From Amycolatopsis acididurans (GTDB lineage: Bacteria > Actinomycetota > Actinomycetes > Mycobacteriales > Pseudonocardiaceae), in the NCBI RefSeq assembly GCF_012328925.1, contig NZ_JAAXLS010000008.1, forward strand, positions 183,602 to 247,601: a DNA stretch of 64,000 nucleotides, given 5' to 3'. A program made the position numbers and the translations under genes. Under the pieces are notes generated by a model. It saw nothing but the letters and a program-made list of their open reading frames with translations. It was not told where the DNA came from and searched no databases. Position 1 is the stretch's first letter; each line of letters starts with the position of its first letter. Positions 55,270 through 63,906 of the stretch are shown here, piece by piece.

Positions 55270-55614
55270 ATGAGTAAGCACATCCTGCTGGTCTTCACCG
55301 ACTGTGTTCCCGGTCGCGAGGCCGAGTTCGGCGAGTGGTACGACACGGTGCACCTGCGTGACGTCCTGCGGGTGCCCGGATTCGTGGCGGCTCAACGGTT
55401 CGCCGCGCGGACCGGTATGCGCGGCGAGCAGCCGGGGCACCGGTTCCTCGCGGTCTACGAGATCGAGGCCGACGATCTGGATGCGGCGCAGGCCGCGTTG
55501 CGCTCCGCGGTCGCCGGCATGCGGATGTCCGACGCGCTGGCGCCCACGCTGGTCACGCACGCTTACAGCGCGATCACCGACCGGATGGAGGCGCTCGATG
55601 CTGAGTCCGTATGA
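55270..55614 (+). CDS. EthD-like small alpha/beta-barrel protein (tentative)
   Basis: This 114-residue protein starts at ATG 55270, 10 bases after the P450 stop. It begins LLVFTDCVPGREAEFGEWYD and continues HLRDVLRVPGFVAAQRF, the pattern of the dimeric ferredoxin-like alpha/beta-barrel family that includes EthD and other small proteins next to P450 genes. EthD itself is needed for P450-dependent ether degradation, which makes this neighbourhood suggestive. No catalytic residues can be assigned. Its end overlaps the next start by 17 bases. Confidence 0.65.
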   Translation: MSKHILLVFTDCVPGREAEFGEWYDTVHLRDVLRVPGFVAAQRFAARTGMRGEQPGHRFLAVYEIEADDLDAAQAALRSAVAGMRMSDALAPTLVTHAYSAITDRMEALDAESV

Positions 55615-56767
55615 CGAACTGCCGGTTCACCAGACGCCCTACCCGCTGGCCCGGGTGGCCGACAGCGACCACGGTTTCGACGACGGCTACTTCTTCGGTG
55701 TGTTCTGTCCCGAGCAGCGGATCTTCTGCTTCCAGGGGCTACGGATCAACCCCAACACCAACCTCGTCGGTGGGTACGCCGGGATCAACCGGGCCGGGAC
55801 ACAGCGGACAGTGCGGTTCAGCCGCACCTGGCGGGACAACATCGCCACCGAGATCGGCCCGTACCGGATCGAGATCATCGAGCCGTACCGGGACATCAGG
55901 CTGAGCCTGGACGACAACGAGTCGGGGTTCAGCTTCGACCTGCACTGGCTCGGAGCGGCCCCCGCGTTCGAGGAGGCCCACCACTTCGCGACCAGTCGCG
56001 GCAGGCCGATCACCGATCAGACCCGCTACGCGCAGAGCGGAACGGCCCGGGGCTGGTTGCGGCTGGACGGCGAGCGGATCGAGGTCGAACCGGGGACCTG
56101 GTACGCCGACCGGGATCACTCCTGGGGTCTCTACCACCAGCGTCCTCCGCTCGCACCGGACCCGAAATGGCTGCCGCCCGCCGAGCCGGAGGGAATTGCT
56201 CGGGCCCTGCGGTTCTGGACGTTGTTCGGTGCCGGTGAGTTGTCGGGCTTCTACGCCATTCACGAGACCCCCGACGGCAGGCAGGTGCCGATGAACGACA
56301 CGTTCGGGACCCCGTTCGAGGGCCGGTTCGACTTCGGCTGGGACGGCAAGGGAGTCGACCTGGTCGCGGGGCGGCACGAGTTGGAGTTCGTCGGCGACAG
56401 CCGCATCCTGAGGGGCGCGACGATCACGCTGACCGATGTGGACGGGGGCGAGTGGGTACAGCGTGTGCGCCCGGCCGCGCCCGCCTGGGTGACGGCGACC
56501 ATCGGCTACCAGGCAGGCAGCTGGAAGGACGGTGGCTCGTTCCGGACCTACCACGGTCCCGGCGCCGCGCTGGAGTGGGACGAGTTCGACTTCTCCCGGC
56601 AGCCGTTGGATTTCCGCATGTACAACGGGCTCGAGGCACGGGGACTGATCGGCAAGGAGTATCTGTCCGAAGTGGAGACCGTCGCGCCGGACGGGCGCCG
56701 GTGGTCCGGTGCCGGTCACACCGAACTGTTCCTCGACGGCCCCTTCCGGCCCTACGGGTTCAGGTGA
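55598..56767 (+). CDS. Protein with RDHSWG motif, family of unknown function
   Basis: This 389-residue soluble protein starts at ATG 55598, inside the end of the EthD-like gene. It is rich in beta strands and tryptophan and carries the motif GTWYADRDHSWGLYHQRP at about residues 165-182, plus FYAIHETPDGRQVPMNDT later on. The RDxSWG motif is a mark of a lipocalin-like family of unknown function found in actinobacterial and proteobacterial degradation clusters, with a possible distant link to CrtC-type hydratases. That link is only a suggestion. It probably binds or hydrates a hydrophobic intermediate. Confidence 0.6.
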   Translation: MLSPYDELPVHQTPYPLARVADSDHGFDDGYFFGVFCPEQRIFCFQGLRINPNTNLVGGYAGINRAGTQRTVRFSRTWRDNIATEIGPYRIEIIEPYRDIRLSLDDNESGFSFDLHWLGAAPAFEEAHHFATSRGRPITDQTRYAQSGTARGWLRLDGERIEVEPGTWYADRDHSWGLYHQRPPLAPDPKWLPPAEPEGIARALRFWTLFGAGELSGFYAIHETPDGRQVPMNDTFGTPFEGRFDFGWDGKGVDLVAGRHELEFVGDSRILRGATITLTDVDGGEWVQRVRPAAPAWVTATIGYQAGSWKDGGSFRTYHGPGAALEWDEFDFSRQPLDFRMYNGLEARGLIGKEYLSEVETVAPDGRRWSGAGHTELFLDGPFRPYGFR

Positions 56768-56773
56768 TGCCTC

Positions 56774-57337
56774 GTGATCGTCGAGTTGTCTCCCGCGGCC
56801 GAGCGAAGCTGGCGGCTGCTCGCCGAGCGGGCCGCGGCCGAGGCCGACCCCCGGCGGCGGGCGAACCTGGAGGTCGTCGCCCGCCACGTGCGTGAGGAGG
56901 TGCGAGGCGACGTTCCCGCGCTGATGGAAACGCTCGTCGCCCAACCTCATTACGAAGTGTGGGGTGCGTCCGGATCGGCGGGACCGAAGGGCGCCGACGA
57001 GGTGAGGGCTTTCTACGAAGCCGCCATCGAAATCGGCAAGAACCGCCTGGAGTTCGAGATCTCCCGGATCGTGGTCGACCAGGACACGGTGGTGACCGAA
57101 GGGGTGTTCCGGCATGCCTACACCGGAGAACTGCTGGCCCGCCGCGGTTTCGCCACGGCCGTCGACGTCGACCTGGACGCCTGGTACCTCGTCGAGTACC
57201 AGGCGCTGATCGTCTGGCCCATCGACGCGAACGGCCTCATCGAGGGGGAGCAGATGTACGCGGGTGAGCGTCCGCGCATCGTGTCGAAGCTCGCGCCGGG
57301 GGAGTCGGACCACCTCGGTCCGCCGGGTCGCGACTGA
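56774..57337 (+). CDS. SnoaL-like (NTF2-fold) protein
   Basis: This 187-residue protein starts at GTG 56774. After about 60 residues of helical N-terminus it shows the NTF2-fold order: MLETLV-like helix, the YEVWGASGSAGPKGADEVRAFY segment, RLEFEISRIVVDQDTVVTEG and WYLVEYQALIVWPIDANGLI. The strand pattern fits the SnoaL family of polyketide-type cyclases, isomerases and hydratases. It is not one of the VHHGHMPEI paralogues. It lies in the P450 operon, 6 bases after the RDHSWG gene. Confidence 0.7.
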   Translation: MIVELSPAAERSWRLLAERAAAEADPRRRANLEVVARHVREEVRGDVPALMETLVAQPHYEVWGASGSAGPKGADEVRAFYEAAIEIGKNRLEFEISRIVVDQDTVVTEGVFRHAYTGELLARRGFATAVDVDLDAWYLVEYQALIVWPIDANGLIEGEQMYAGERPRIVSKLAPGESDHLGPPGRD

Positions 57338-57365
57338 CAGCAGCAGAGAAAGGACATTGCCCACA

Positions 57366-58208
57366 ATGCCGTTGGATCCTGATGCGGTCGGGGCCACTTC
57401 CGGGCCCCGGCGAAGCGCGTGGAACCGCAAGGACTGCATTCTCTACGCGCTGGGTGTCGGCGCCGGCCCGGACGAACTGGCCTTCACCACCGAGAACACC
57501 AAGGGTGTCGAACAACAGGTACTGCCCACCATGCCGGTGGTGCTGAGTACGGATCCCGGGATCTTCAAGCGGTTCGGCACTTTCGACTGGGCCAAACTGG
57601 TGCACGCCGAACAGGGTGTGGAGGTCGTGCGCCCGCTGCCACCCGAAGGTGCCGTCCTGACGACCACCCGCATCGCGGACATGTTCGACAAGGGCAAGGC
57701 CGCGCTGGTGGTCACCGAGTCCGAATCGGTCGATGAGAACAGCGCAGAGCTGCTGTTCCGTACCCGGACCGCGTTGTTCATCGGTGGAGCGGGTGGCTGG
57801 GGAGGTGACCGGGGGCCCAGCACGTCGTGGTCCGCTCCCGACCGCCGGCCCGACCATACGGTCAGCTACGAGACACGTCCGGATCAGGCGTTGCTGTACC
57901 GGCTTTCCGGCGACCGGAATCCCCTGCATTCGGACCCGGCGTTCGCCCGGCGGGCCGGGTTCGAGCGGCCCATTCTGCACGGCTTGTGCACCTACGGTTT
58001 CACCGGCCGGGCTCTCCTGCACGCGCTGGCCGGAGGCGACTCGGCAGGGATGCGCACGATGGACGCGCGGTTCGCGTCGCCCGTGTTGCCCGGCGACGTG
58101 CTGCACGTGGACATCTGGCGGACGGGTGAGGACCAGGCGTACTTCCAGACCCGCAAGGATGATGGCACCGTGGTGCTCACCAACGGTGTCTGCACTCTCA
58201 ACGGCTGA
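57366..58208 (+). CDS. MaoC-type (R)-specific enoyl-CoA hydratase, double hotdog
   Basis: This 280-residue protein is of the hydratase 2/MaoC type. The C-terminal hotdog holds the active-site motif RLSGDRNPLHSDP (Asp183, Asn185, His188), and the N-terminal half is the substrate-binding hotdog with degenerate residues. Such enzymes hydrate trans-2-enoyl-CoA intermediates during beta-oxidation of side chains, for example of sterols. It is the only CoA-type enzyme in the window, so a CoA thioester step is implied even though no ligase or thiolase is seen here. ATG 57366 has aaagga upstream. A hairpin follows. Confidence 0.87.
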   Translation: MPLDPDAVGATSGPRRSAWNRKDCILYALGVGAGPDELAFTTENTKGVEQQVLPTMPVVLSTDPGIFKRFGTFDWAKLVHAEQGVEVVRPLPPEGAVLTTTRIADMFDKGKAALVVTESESVDENSAELLFRTRTALFIGGAGGWGGDRGPSTSWSAPDRRPDHTVSYETRPDQALLYRLSGDRNPLHSDPAFARRAGFERPILHGLCTYGFTGRALLHALAGGDSAGMRTMDARFASPVLPGDVLHVDIWRTGEDQAYFQTRKDDGTVVLTNGVCTLNG

Positions 58209-58223
58209 AGCGGTTGCGGCACC

Positions 58224-58249
58224 GAGCCGCGCGGGCGACCGCGCGGCTC
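58224..58249. terminator. Hairpin between MaoC hydratase and MarR genes
   Basis: GAGCCGCGCGG (58224-58234) pairs exactly with CCGCGCGGCTC (58239-58249) around a 4-base loop. It lies between the converging genes, touching the MarR stop codon. Confidence 0.75.
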
Positions 58250-58796
58250 AGTGGGACCGGTCGACGTCGCCGGCCGCCGAACGCAACGCGGCCAGCACGG
58301 ACAGCAGTCGCTTCTGCTGGGCCGCCGTACTGCCGGTCAAGCCGAATCGCACCGCCTTCAGCGCTGCGGTCGCCTTCCCGGTGAGATCGCGGCCCTCGTC
58401 GGTGATCGTGACGCAGGTCGCGCGCCGGTCGGTCGGGTGGGCGTGCCGGTACAGCAGACCCTTGTTCTCCAGCCGATCGGTCGCGAGGGTGATGGTCGTC
58501 GCGTGCACCAGCAGGTTCCAGGCCAGTCTGCTCAGCAGACGGGTTCCGTTCTCGCTCAGCTCGAGGGTCATCAGCACGAGGTAGTCGGTGAGATTGAGGT
58601 TGAAGGCGCGCAGTTCGGTCTCCACCACGTCGGTCATGAGCCGGTGCAGCCGCAACGTCGAGCTCATGGCCAGGAAGGCCTCTTGCTGGTCGCCGAGATC
58701 GTATTTGGACCAGTAGTGATCGGCCCAGTCGACCGGATCCGTCAGGCTGAGATCCGCCGCCGCGCCAGGCTCTGCCGTGTTTCTCTTCGCCGCCAC
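58248..58796 (-). CDS. MarR family transcriptional regulator
   Basis: This 182-residue regulator has a MarR winged-helix domain: a dimerisation helix, LTDYLVLMTLELSENG, recognition region RLAWNLLVHATTITLATDRL, and wing LLYRHAHPTDRRATCVTITDEG. GTG 58796 follows ggaaggg; the frame open further upstream lies in the opposite-strand gene. It is divergent from a Gfo/Idh/MocA gene, and AATACTC (58841-58847) plus TAGACTT (58861-58867) lie in the shared gap. MarR proteins bind A+T-rich short palindromes, so it is the best local candidate for the regulator of the recurring TA(C/G)TCTA sites. Confidence 0.9.
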   Translation of the reverse strand: MAAKRNTAEPGAAADLSLTDPVDWADHYWSKYDLGDQQEAFLAMSSTLRLHRLMTDVVETELRAFNLNLTDYLVLMTLELSENGTRLLSRLAWNLLVHATTITLATDRLENKGLLYRHAHPTDRRATCVTITDEGRDLTGKATAALKAVRFGLTGSTAAQQKRLLSVLAALRSAAGDVDRSH

Positions 58797-58840
58797 CTCA
58801 TCGCCCTTCCGGATCGCAGCTGAACGTCCATCATAGCTCG

Positions 58841-58867
58841 AATACTCAAATATCGTGTAATAGACTT
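58841..58867. promoter_or_regulatory. Degenerate AATACTC/TAGACTT element, MarR promoter
   Basis: AATACTC (58841-58847) and TAGACTT (58861-58867, one base off the consensus) lie between the MarR start and the divergent Gfo/Idh/MocA gene. Their place suggests autoregulation of the MarR gene. Confidence 0.45.
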
Positions 58868-58901
58868 GTTCGTCGAGTAGCGAGGAAAGCGAGGTGCGCC
58901 G

Positions 58902-60023
58902 GTGCCGGTGGCTTCTGAGGCAGAGACGATCGGGGTCGGGATAGTCGGGCTCAGCGCGGGTGGTGGCTGGGCGGGACGTGGTCATCTGCCAGCTCTGGAA
59001 GCCGTGCCCGGTTTCCGGCTCGCTGCGCTGAGCGCCAGCTCCGCGGCGTCCGCGGCCGCCGCCGGCGAGCGTTACGGGGTGCCGCTGGCATTCGGCTCCG
59101 CCGCGGAACTGGCCGCGTGTCCGGACGTCGACCTCGTTGTCGTGTCGGTTCAGGCCGCCCGCCACGCCCCGGCGGTGGCGGCCGCGATCGACGCCGGCAA
59201 GCATGTGTACTGCGAGTGGCCGCTTGCGGTCACGGCCGCCGAGGCGAGCGAGCTCGTTGCCGCGGCTCGCGATCGCGGGGTCCGTGGCTTCGTCGGTCTC
59301 CAGGCCCGGTCCGCGCCGGTGATCCGGTACGTTCGCGACCTGGTCAAAGCGGGCTGGGTGGGTGAGGTGCTGTCCACGACACTCGTCGCGTCCGGCATGT
59401 CCTGGGGCAAGGAATCGGACAGCCGGACGTCCTATCTGCTGGATCGTGACGGCGGCTCGACCATGCTGAGCATCCCGTTCGGACATGTGGTGGACGCCGT
59501 TCAACTGTGCCTGGGCGAGTTCACCGAGGTCGGCGCCGTGCTCGCGAACAGGCGGCCCTACGTCCGTGACTCGGCTTCCGGGGAGTTCGTGCCCAAGACC
59601 GCCGACGACCAGGTCGCCGTGCACGGTGTTCTGGAGACCGGCGCGGTGGCCGTCGTCCACTTCCGTGGTGGACGCTCCCGCGGGACCAACTTCCGCTGGG
59701 AGATCAACGGCAGCGACGGCGATCTCGTGCTGGAGGGCCCGCACGGTCACCTGCAGCTGGCACCCGTGATGCTGCACGGGACCCGCCGGGGCGAGGGCGA
59801 GCTGACCGCGATGCCGGTTCCCGCCGAGTATCATCGCGTTTCGCTGTCGCGGGAGCAGCCGGGTAATCCGTCGGCGAACCTCGCGAACGCGTACGCGGCG
59901 TTGCTCGGTGATCTCCGGGAGAACACCGCCGAGATACCCGATTTCGCACACGGCGTGCGCCACCACCGGCTGATCGAGGCGATCCTGCGCGCGGACGCGA
60001 CCGGGCAGCGGGCGTCCCTGTGA
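58902..60023 (+). CDS. Gfo/Idh/MocA family protein with EWP instead of EKP
   Basis: This 373-residue protein has an N-terminal Rossmann domain (GIVGLSAGGGWAGRGHLPAL) and the C-terminal beta-sheet domain of the Gfo/Idh/MocA family. The conserved E-K-P motif, whose lysine takes part in catalysis, reads EWP (Glu105, Trp106, Pro107). Gal80-like and other non-catalytic members also lack the lysine, so this protein may bind NAD(P) without the standard dehydrogenase chemistry. It starts at GTG 58902, and its stop overlaps the start of the kinase-like gene by 4 bases. Confidence 0.83.
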   Translation: MPVASEAETIGVGIVGLSAGGGWAGRGHLPALEAVPGFRLAALSASSAASAAAAGERYGVPLAFGSAAELAACPDVDLVVVSVQAARHAPAVAAAIDAGKHVYCEWPLAVTAAEASELVAAARDRGVRGFVGLQARSAPVIRYVRDLVKAGWVGEVLSTTLVASGMSWGKESDSRTSYLLDRDGGSTMLSIPFGHVVDAVQLCLGEFTEVGAVLANRRPYVRDSASGEFVPKTADDQVAVHGVLETGAVAVVHFRGGRSRGTNFRWEINGSDGDLVLEGPHGHLQLAPVMLHGTRRGEGELTAMPVPAEYHRVSLSREQPGNPSANLANAYAALLGDLRENTAEIPDFAHGVRHHRLIEAILRADATGQRASL

Positions 60024-61063
60024 TCCGCCTTCGTGAGGTGGCGGATGCCGGCCGCTGGTTCCGCGCCCGGTTCGTGCCGGCGGTCGAGGACCTGACCGTC
60101 GAACGGGTGGCGAGGGTGTCGCGGGGCGTGTCCCGGGAGACCTGGATCGTCGATGCGACGGTGGTCCGCGACGGACGCCCGGCCGCCGAGTCCTTCGTCG
60201 TACGGCGCGACCTGCCCGACGGATCGGTCATCCCGATGCCACTGCGCGAGGAGTTCGAGGTGTACCGGCGGCTTGCGGGCAGCTCGGTGCCGACGACCCG
60301 GGCACTGTGGTTCGAAGACGACCCGGAGTGGCAGCCGGACGGCAGGGCGGCCTACGTTCGTACCAAAGTGGACGGTCATTGGCGACTGGACTTCCTGGAA
60401 GGTGACGATCCGGGCGACGACGAGCGGAAGATCGCGGCCTCGAAGGAACATCTGGACAAGCTCGCGCTCGTGCACACCACGGACTGGCGTGCCCTCGGCT
60501 TCGGCGCGATCGGCACCGTTCCCGCATCAGCGGCGGAGTGCGCCACGGCTCTGGTGGACGATCTGACCGCCCGGTTGTCGTCGTTCCAGTTCGAGCCGTC
60601 GCCCGCGGTCGCGGAAGGCCTGGCGCAGTTGCGCGCCGGCGCGCCCACGGACTCGCCGGTGATCGCACTGTGCAAGGGCACGAACGGGCACGGCGAAGAG
60701 GTGTGGTCCGGGGGCCGGATCGTCGCCATGAGCGACTGGGAGCTGTGGCGGCTCGGCGACCCGGCGTACGACTTCGCGCAGCTGCAGGACATGGTGCCCG
60801 AGATCGTGCGTGACGGACGACGTGTGTGGGGCTGGCCGGAGGCACTCGGCTACTACCGCGACCGGACGGGTATCGAGATCACCCCGGAGCGGCTGGGCTG
60901 GTACCGGGCCTGTTACGGGCTCATCCAGTTCAGCTACGCCCACCACAGCGCCTACCGGCTCCGTCGCGGAGCGGGGAGTATCCGGCTCGCCTGGAACGCC
61001 ACGGAAGTGCAGTACCGGAGCCAGCTCAAGCTCGCGGCCGCGTTCGGATTCACCCCGGGATAG
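60020..61063 (+). CDS. Aminoglycoside-phosphotransferase-like protein with degenerate catalytic loop
   Basis: This 347-residue protein has the APH/choline-kinase-like fold seen next to acyl-CoA and sterol genes in actinobacteria. The Brenner motif HGDxxxxN reads KGTNGHGE (Lys219, Gly220, Thr221 ... Glu226), so the catalytic Asp and metal-binding Asn are lost, while the second metal aspartate is kept in SDWELWRLGDP (Asp239). This makes normal kinase activity unlikely. Its ATG overlaps the upstream stop. A ligand-binding role or altered chemistry is possible. Confidence 0.8.
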   Translation: MIRLREVADAGRWFRARFVPAVEDLTVERVARVSRGVSRETWIVDATVVRDGRPAAESFVVRRDLPDGSVIPMPLREEFEVYRRLAGSSVPTTRALWFEDDPEWQPDGRAAYVRTKVDGHWRLDFLEGDDPGDDERKIAASKEHLDKLALVHTTDWRALGFGAIGTVPASAAECATALVDDLTARLSSFQFEPSPAVAEGLAQLRAGAPTDSPVIALCKGTNGHGEEVWSGGRIVAMSDWELWRLGDPAYDFAQLQDMVPEIVRDGRRVWGWPEALGYYRDRTGIEITPERLGWYRACYGLIQFSYAHHSAYRLRRGAGSIRLAWNATEVQYRSQLKLAAAFGFTPG

Positions 61064-61312
61064 CCGCTTCTCGCCGGCCGGATGCGTCGGTATGAGTCCA
61101 CAATAGTCGGAAAAGCGCGCCGGTCTCGTTGAGACGGCGCGTGAATTACCGTGACGCCTCACGGGTTACACCGCCTCGGTAGTGGGGCGGCCGCGTCGGT
61201 GGAACGCTAGACAATTTTTGTTCCAAGTGCCACCATGGATCGGGTGATTCGCCTACCCGACGGCATTCGACGGCCGTTTCCGGGTGTATCAAAGCGACGA
61301 AAGAGGCGACCA
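61064..61312. promoter_or_regulatory. Promoter region of the P450-Rieske operon
   Basis: This 249-base gap without a gene holds a partial element AATAGTCGG (61102-61110), a weak TAGACAAT (61208-61215) and a loose GGAAC/GTTCC pair (61201-61205, 61220-61224). No exact TA(C/G)TCTA copy is present, so this operon may be controlled differently. Confidence 0.4.
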
Positions 61313-62659
61313 ATGACGATCGCACACCAGGCAGACGAGACGTACCGAATTCCCGATCACATCGTGCAGGCCGCAATCGACCCCGACTCCTACCTCGACT
61401 TCGAGGGGCGCGTGCTGCCGGCATATGCGTGGCTTCGCGAACACAACCCCCTGGGACGGGCGGAGCTGGCGGGACACGATCCGGTGTGGTTGGTGACCAA
61501 GCTCGCCGATCTGCGCTTCATCGAGCGGCACACGGACCTGTTCACCGTCACCCAGGACAACATCATCCTGGACAGCCGAGCCAGCGACGCGTTCATGCGT
61601 TCGCTGACCGGCGGGTCATCGAGGATTCTCGATGCGATCCCGTACCTCGACCCGCCTGAGCACACGAAGGTCCGGGCGGTCGCACACGAGCCGTTCCTGC
61701 CCCGCAACGTCGCCAAGCTGGAGTCTCAGATCCGCGAGCTGGCGCGGGCCACGGTCGAGCGGGTGCTGGCCACGGAGGGCGAGCTCGACCTCGTTGCCGA
61801 TCTGGCACTCGGCTATCCCCTTCACGTCATCATGACGCTGCTGGGCGTACCGGAGAAGGACGAGCCGCTGATGCTGCGGCTCACCCAGGAGTTCTTCGGT
61901 GCGCAGGACGACGAACGCGGTGCGGGCGCCGCCGAGAACCCCGAGGAGGTCGGGAAGGCTTTCATCGAGGCCGCGATGTCCATCTTCGGCTACTTCAGCG
62001 AGCTCAACGCCGACCGGCGGGCCTGTCCTCGGAATGATCTGGTCTCCTTGATCGCCAACAGCCGGATCGACGGCGAGCCCATTGGTGAGGGCTATGCCAA
62101 TGGCTGGTATCTCGCTATCGCCGCGGGCGGTCACGACACCACCGCGTCAACGATCTCCAGCACGCTGCTGGCCTTGGCGCAACGTCCTGACCAACTTGCC
62201 CGAGTCAAGGCCGACCTCGACCTCATCCCCCAGTTGGTCGAGGAAGGACTGCGGTGGACCACCCCCGCCAAGCACTTCATGCGCACGGCCACGCAGGACC
62301 TCGAACTCCGGGGCCGGCAGATCAAGAAGGGCGACCGGCTGATGCTGCTGTGGGCTTCGGGTAACCACGACGAGGAGGTGTTCGACAATCCACAAGCGTT
62401 CGACATCGGTAGGACGACCAAGCACATCGCTTTCGGCTCCGGGGCGCACACCTGTGTCGGCATGCACCTGGCGAAACTGGAGCTGCGCATTCTCTTCGAG
62501 GAACTCCTCCCTCGGATCGGCGGCATCGAGATCGTCGGCCGCCCGCAATGGGTACGCACCAATTTCGTCGGTGGTCTGAAGAGGCTGCCCGCGCGGCTTC
62601 TGCCCGATGTGGCTTCGGAACAATCGTCGGCGAACGGGCCGCAGGGAGCCGTCGGATGA
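61313..62659 (+). CDS. Cytochrome P450
   Basis: This 448-residue class I P450 has the heme loop FGSGAHTCVG with ligand Cys381, ExxR in EEGLR and I-helix AAGGHDTTAS. It differs from the two related P450s of the locus and is closer in style to the actinobacterial families that hydroxylate terpenes, sterols or fatty side chains. ATG 61313 has aaagagg upstream; an earlier in-frame ATG at 61235 has no RBS. Its stop overlaps the ATG of the Rieske gene, coupling two oxygenases in one operon. Confidence 0.92.
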   Translation: MTIAHQADETYRIPDHIVQAAIDPDSYLDFEGRVLPAYAWLREHNPLGRAELAGHDPVWLVTKLADLRFIERHTDLFTVTQDNIILDSRASDAFMRSLTGGSSRILDAIPYLDPPEHTKVRAVAHEPFLPRNVAKLESQIRELARATVERVLATEGELDLVADLALGYPLHVIMTLLGVPEKDEPLMLRLTQEFFGAQDDERGAGAAENPEEVGKAFIEAAMSIFGYFSELNADRRACPRNDLVSLIANSRIDGEPIGEGYANGWYLAIAAGGHDTTASTISSTLLALAQRPDQLARVKADLDLIPQLVEEGLRWTTPAKHFMRTATQDLELRGRQIKKGDRLMLLWASGNHDEEVFDNPQAFDIGRTTKHIAFGSGAHTCVGMHLAKLELRILFEELLPRIGGIEIVGRPQWVRTNFVGGLKRLPARLLPDVASEQSSANGPQGAVG

Positions 62660-63897
62660 CGGAGCGGTCCGGCCCTCGAGAGGTGCCTGAAGTGGACAGG
62701 ACGAAAGAGATCCTGGCGACACTGGCCGATGAGCAGGAACGCAACGAGGTGCCCGCCGACTATCCCGAGCTACCTGATCTCGCGCTGGCGAGATACACCG
62801 ATCGGAATTATTACCAGGCGGAAATCGACACGGTGTGGCGCAGGTCGTGGCTGTTCGCCGGGCACGAGTCCGAGGTGCCGGAGGCGGGAAGTTATCGCGT
62901 CCCGGACATACCGTTCGCGCCGATCCTGTTGGTGCGCGGTCACGACGACACGATCCGGGCCTTCCTCAACGCGTGTCGGCATCGGGGAGCACCGGTGGCT
63001 CGGGGGTGCGGTGGGAAGGTGAAGCGGCACCTGATCTGTGGATTCCACTCGTGGGCTTACGACCTGGCCGGCAATCTGGTCGGCGTGACCGAGAAACGTG
63101 ACTTCACCGACTTGCGGATCGCCGAGCGTGGATTGACCAGCGTGCGATGTGAGTCCTGGGGTGGTTTCCTGTTCGTCAACCTCGACCCGGAAGCACCGGC
63201 TTTCGACGACTGGAATGCCTCATTGGTAAGGCGTCACTCCGACATCATGACGGCAGACCTGCGCTTCGTGCACCGCCGGACCGTGGACGTCGACGCCAAC
63301 TGGAAGGTCGTCACGGAGGCCTTTCTCGAGACGTACCACCTCAAGACCGTTCACCGCACTTCGGCCGCGCCCTATCTCCTCCCGCGTCAGACCGCCGTGG
63401 AACTGTACCCGAACGGCCACAGCAACAACTACGTCATGCGCAAGCGTGAGGTCGGTGCCGAGTCTCTGGCGAGCCGACGGCAGTTCCATCCCAGCGATGT
63501 GCCGGAGATCCCGGGCCTTCCGGACTTCTACCGGCTGTGCCCGCCAGCACCCTCGCTCTTCCCGAACGTGATGATCCCACTGAGCGCGGGCGGGTTCCCG
63601 GTCATCACGTTCTGGCCGACCAGTCTGTCCTCGACCCGGATCGAAATCGCGCATTTCGGCTTCAACTGGGGAGCGGGTGATCGGCCGTCAGGGTGGGCAC
63701 AGAAGGTCGCTGCTTTCGACCGGCTGATCGACGAGGACGTCGAGAACCTCGCGCCGATGCAACGCTCCATCGAGGCGGCTGCTCACAAGGGAATCCCGCT
63801 CAGCTATCAGGAACGCCGCATCTGGCACCTGAACTCGGAGATCGACCGTTTCGTCCGCGACCGGGTCGCCAGTGGGACTGTAAAACGAGCGGTGTAA
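62656..63897 (+). CDS. Rieske non-heme iron oxygenase, alpha subunit
   Basis: This 413-residue oxygenase has Rieske ligands Cys107/His109 (CRHRG) and Cys128/His131 (CGFH). The mononuclear iron motif is ETYHLKTVH, with a late aspartate in LIDEDVENLAP. The start overlaps the P450 stop (ATGA); the upstream open frame belongs to the P450 gene. It is shorter than the Rieske gene at 34904 and of a different branch, resembling carnitine/choline- and demethylase-type oxygenases. It probably uses the VanB-type reductase at 28830 or an unlinked one. Confidence 0.9.
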   Translation: MTERSGPREVPEVDRTKEILATLADEQERNEVPADYPELPDLALARYTDRNYYQAEIDTVWRRSWLFAGHESEVPEAGSYRVPDIPFAPILLVRGHDDTIRAFLNACRHRGAPVARGCGGKVKRHLICGFHSWAYDLAGNLVGVTEKRDFTDLRIAERGLTSVRCESWGGFLFVNLDPEAPAFDDWNASLVRRHSDIMTADLRFVHRRTVDVDANWKVVTEAFLETYHLKTVHRTSAAPYLLPRQTAVELYPNGHSNNYVMRKREVGAESLASRRQFHPSDVPEIPGLPDFYRLCPPAPSLFPNVMIPLSAGGFPVITFWPTSLSSTRIEIAHFGFNWGAGDRPSGWAQKVAAFDRLIDEDVENLAPMQRSIEAAAHKGIPLSYQERRIWHLNSEIDRFVRDRVASGTVKRAV

Positions 63898-63906
63898 TTC
63901 CCGATC

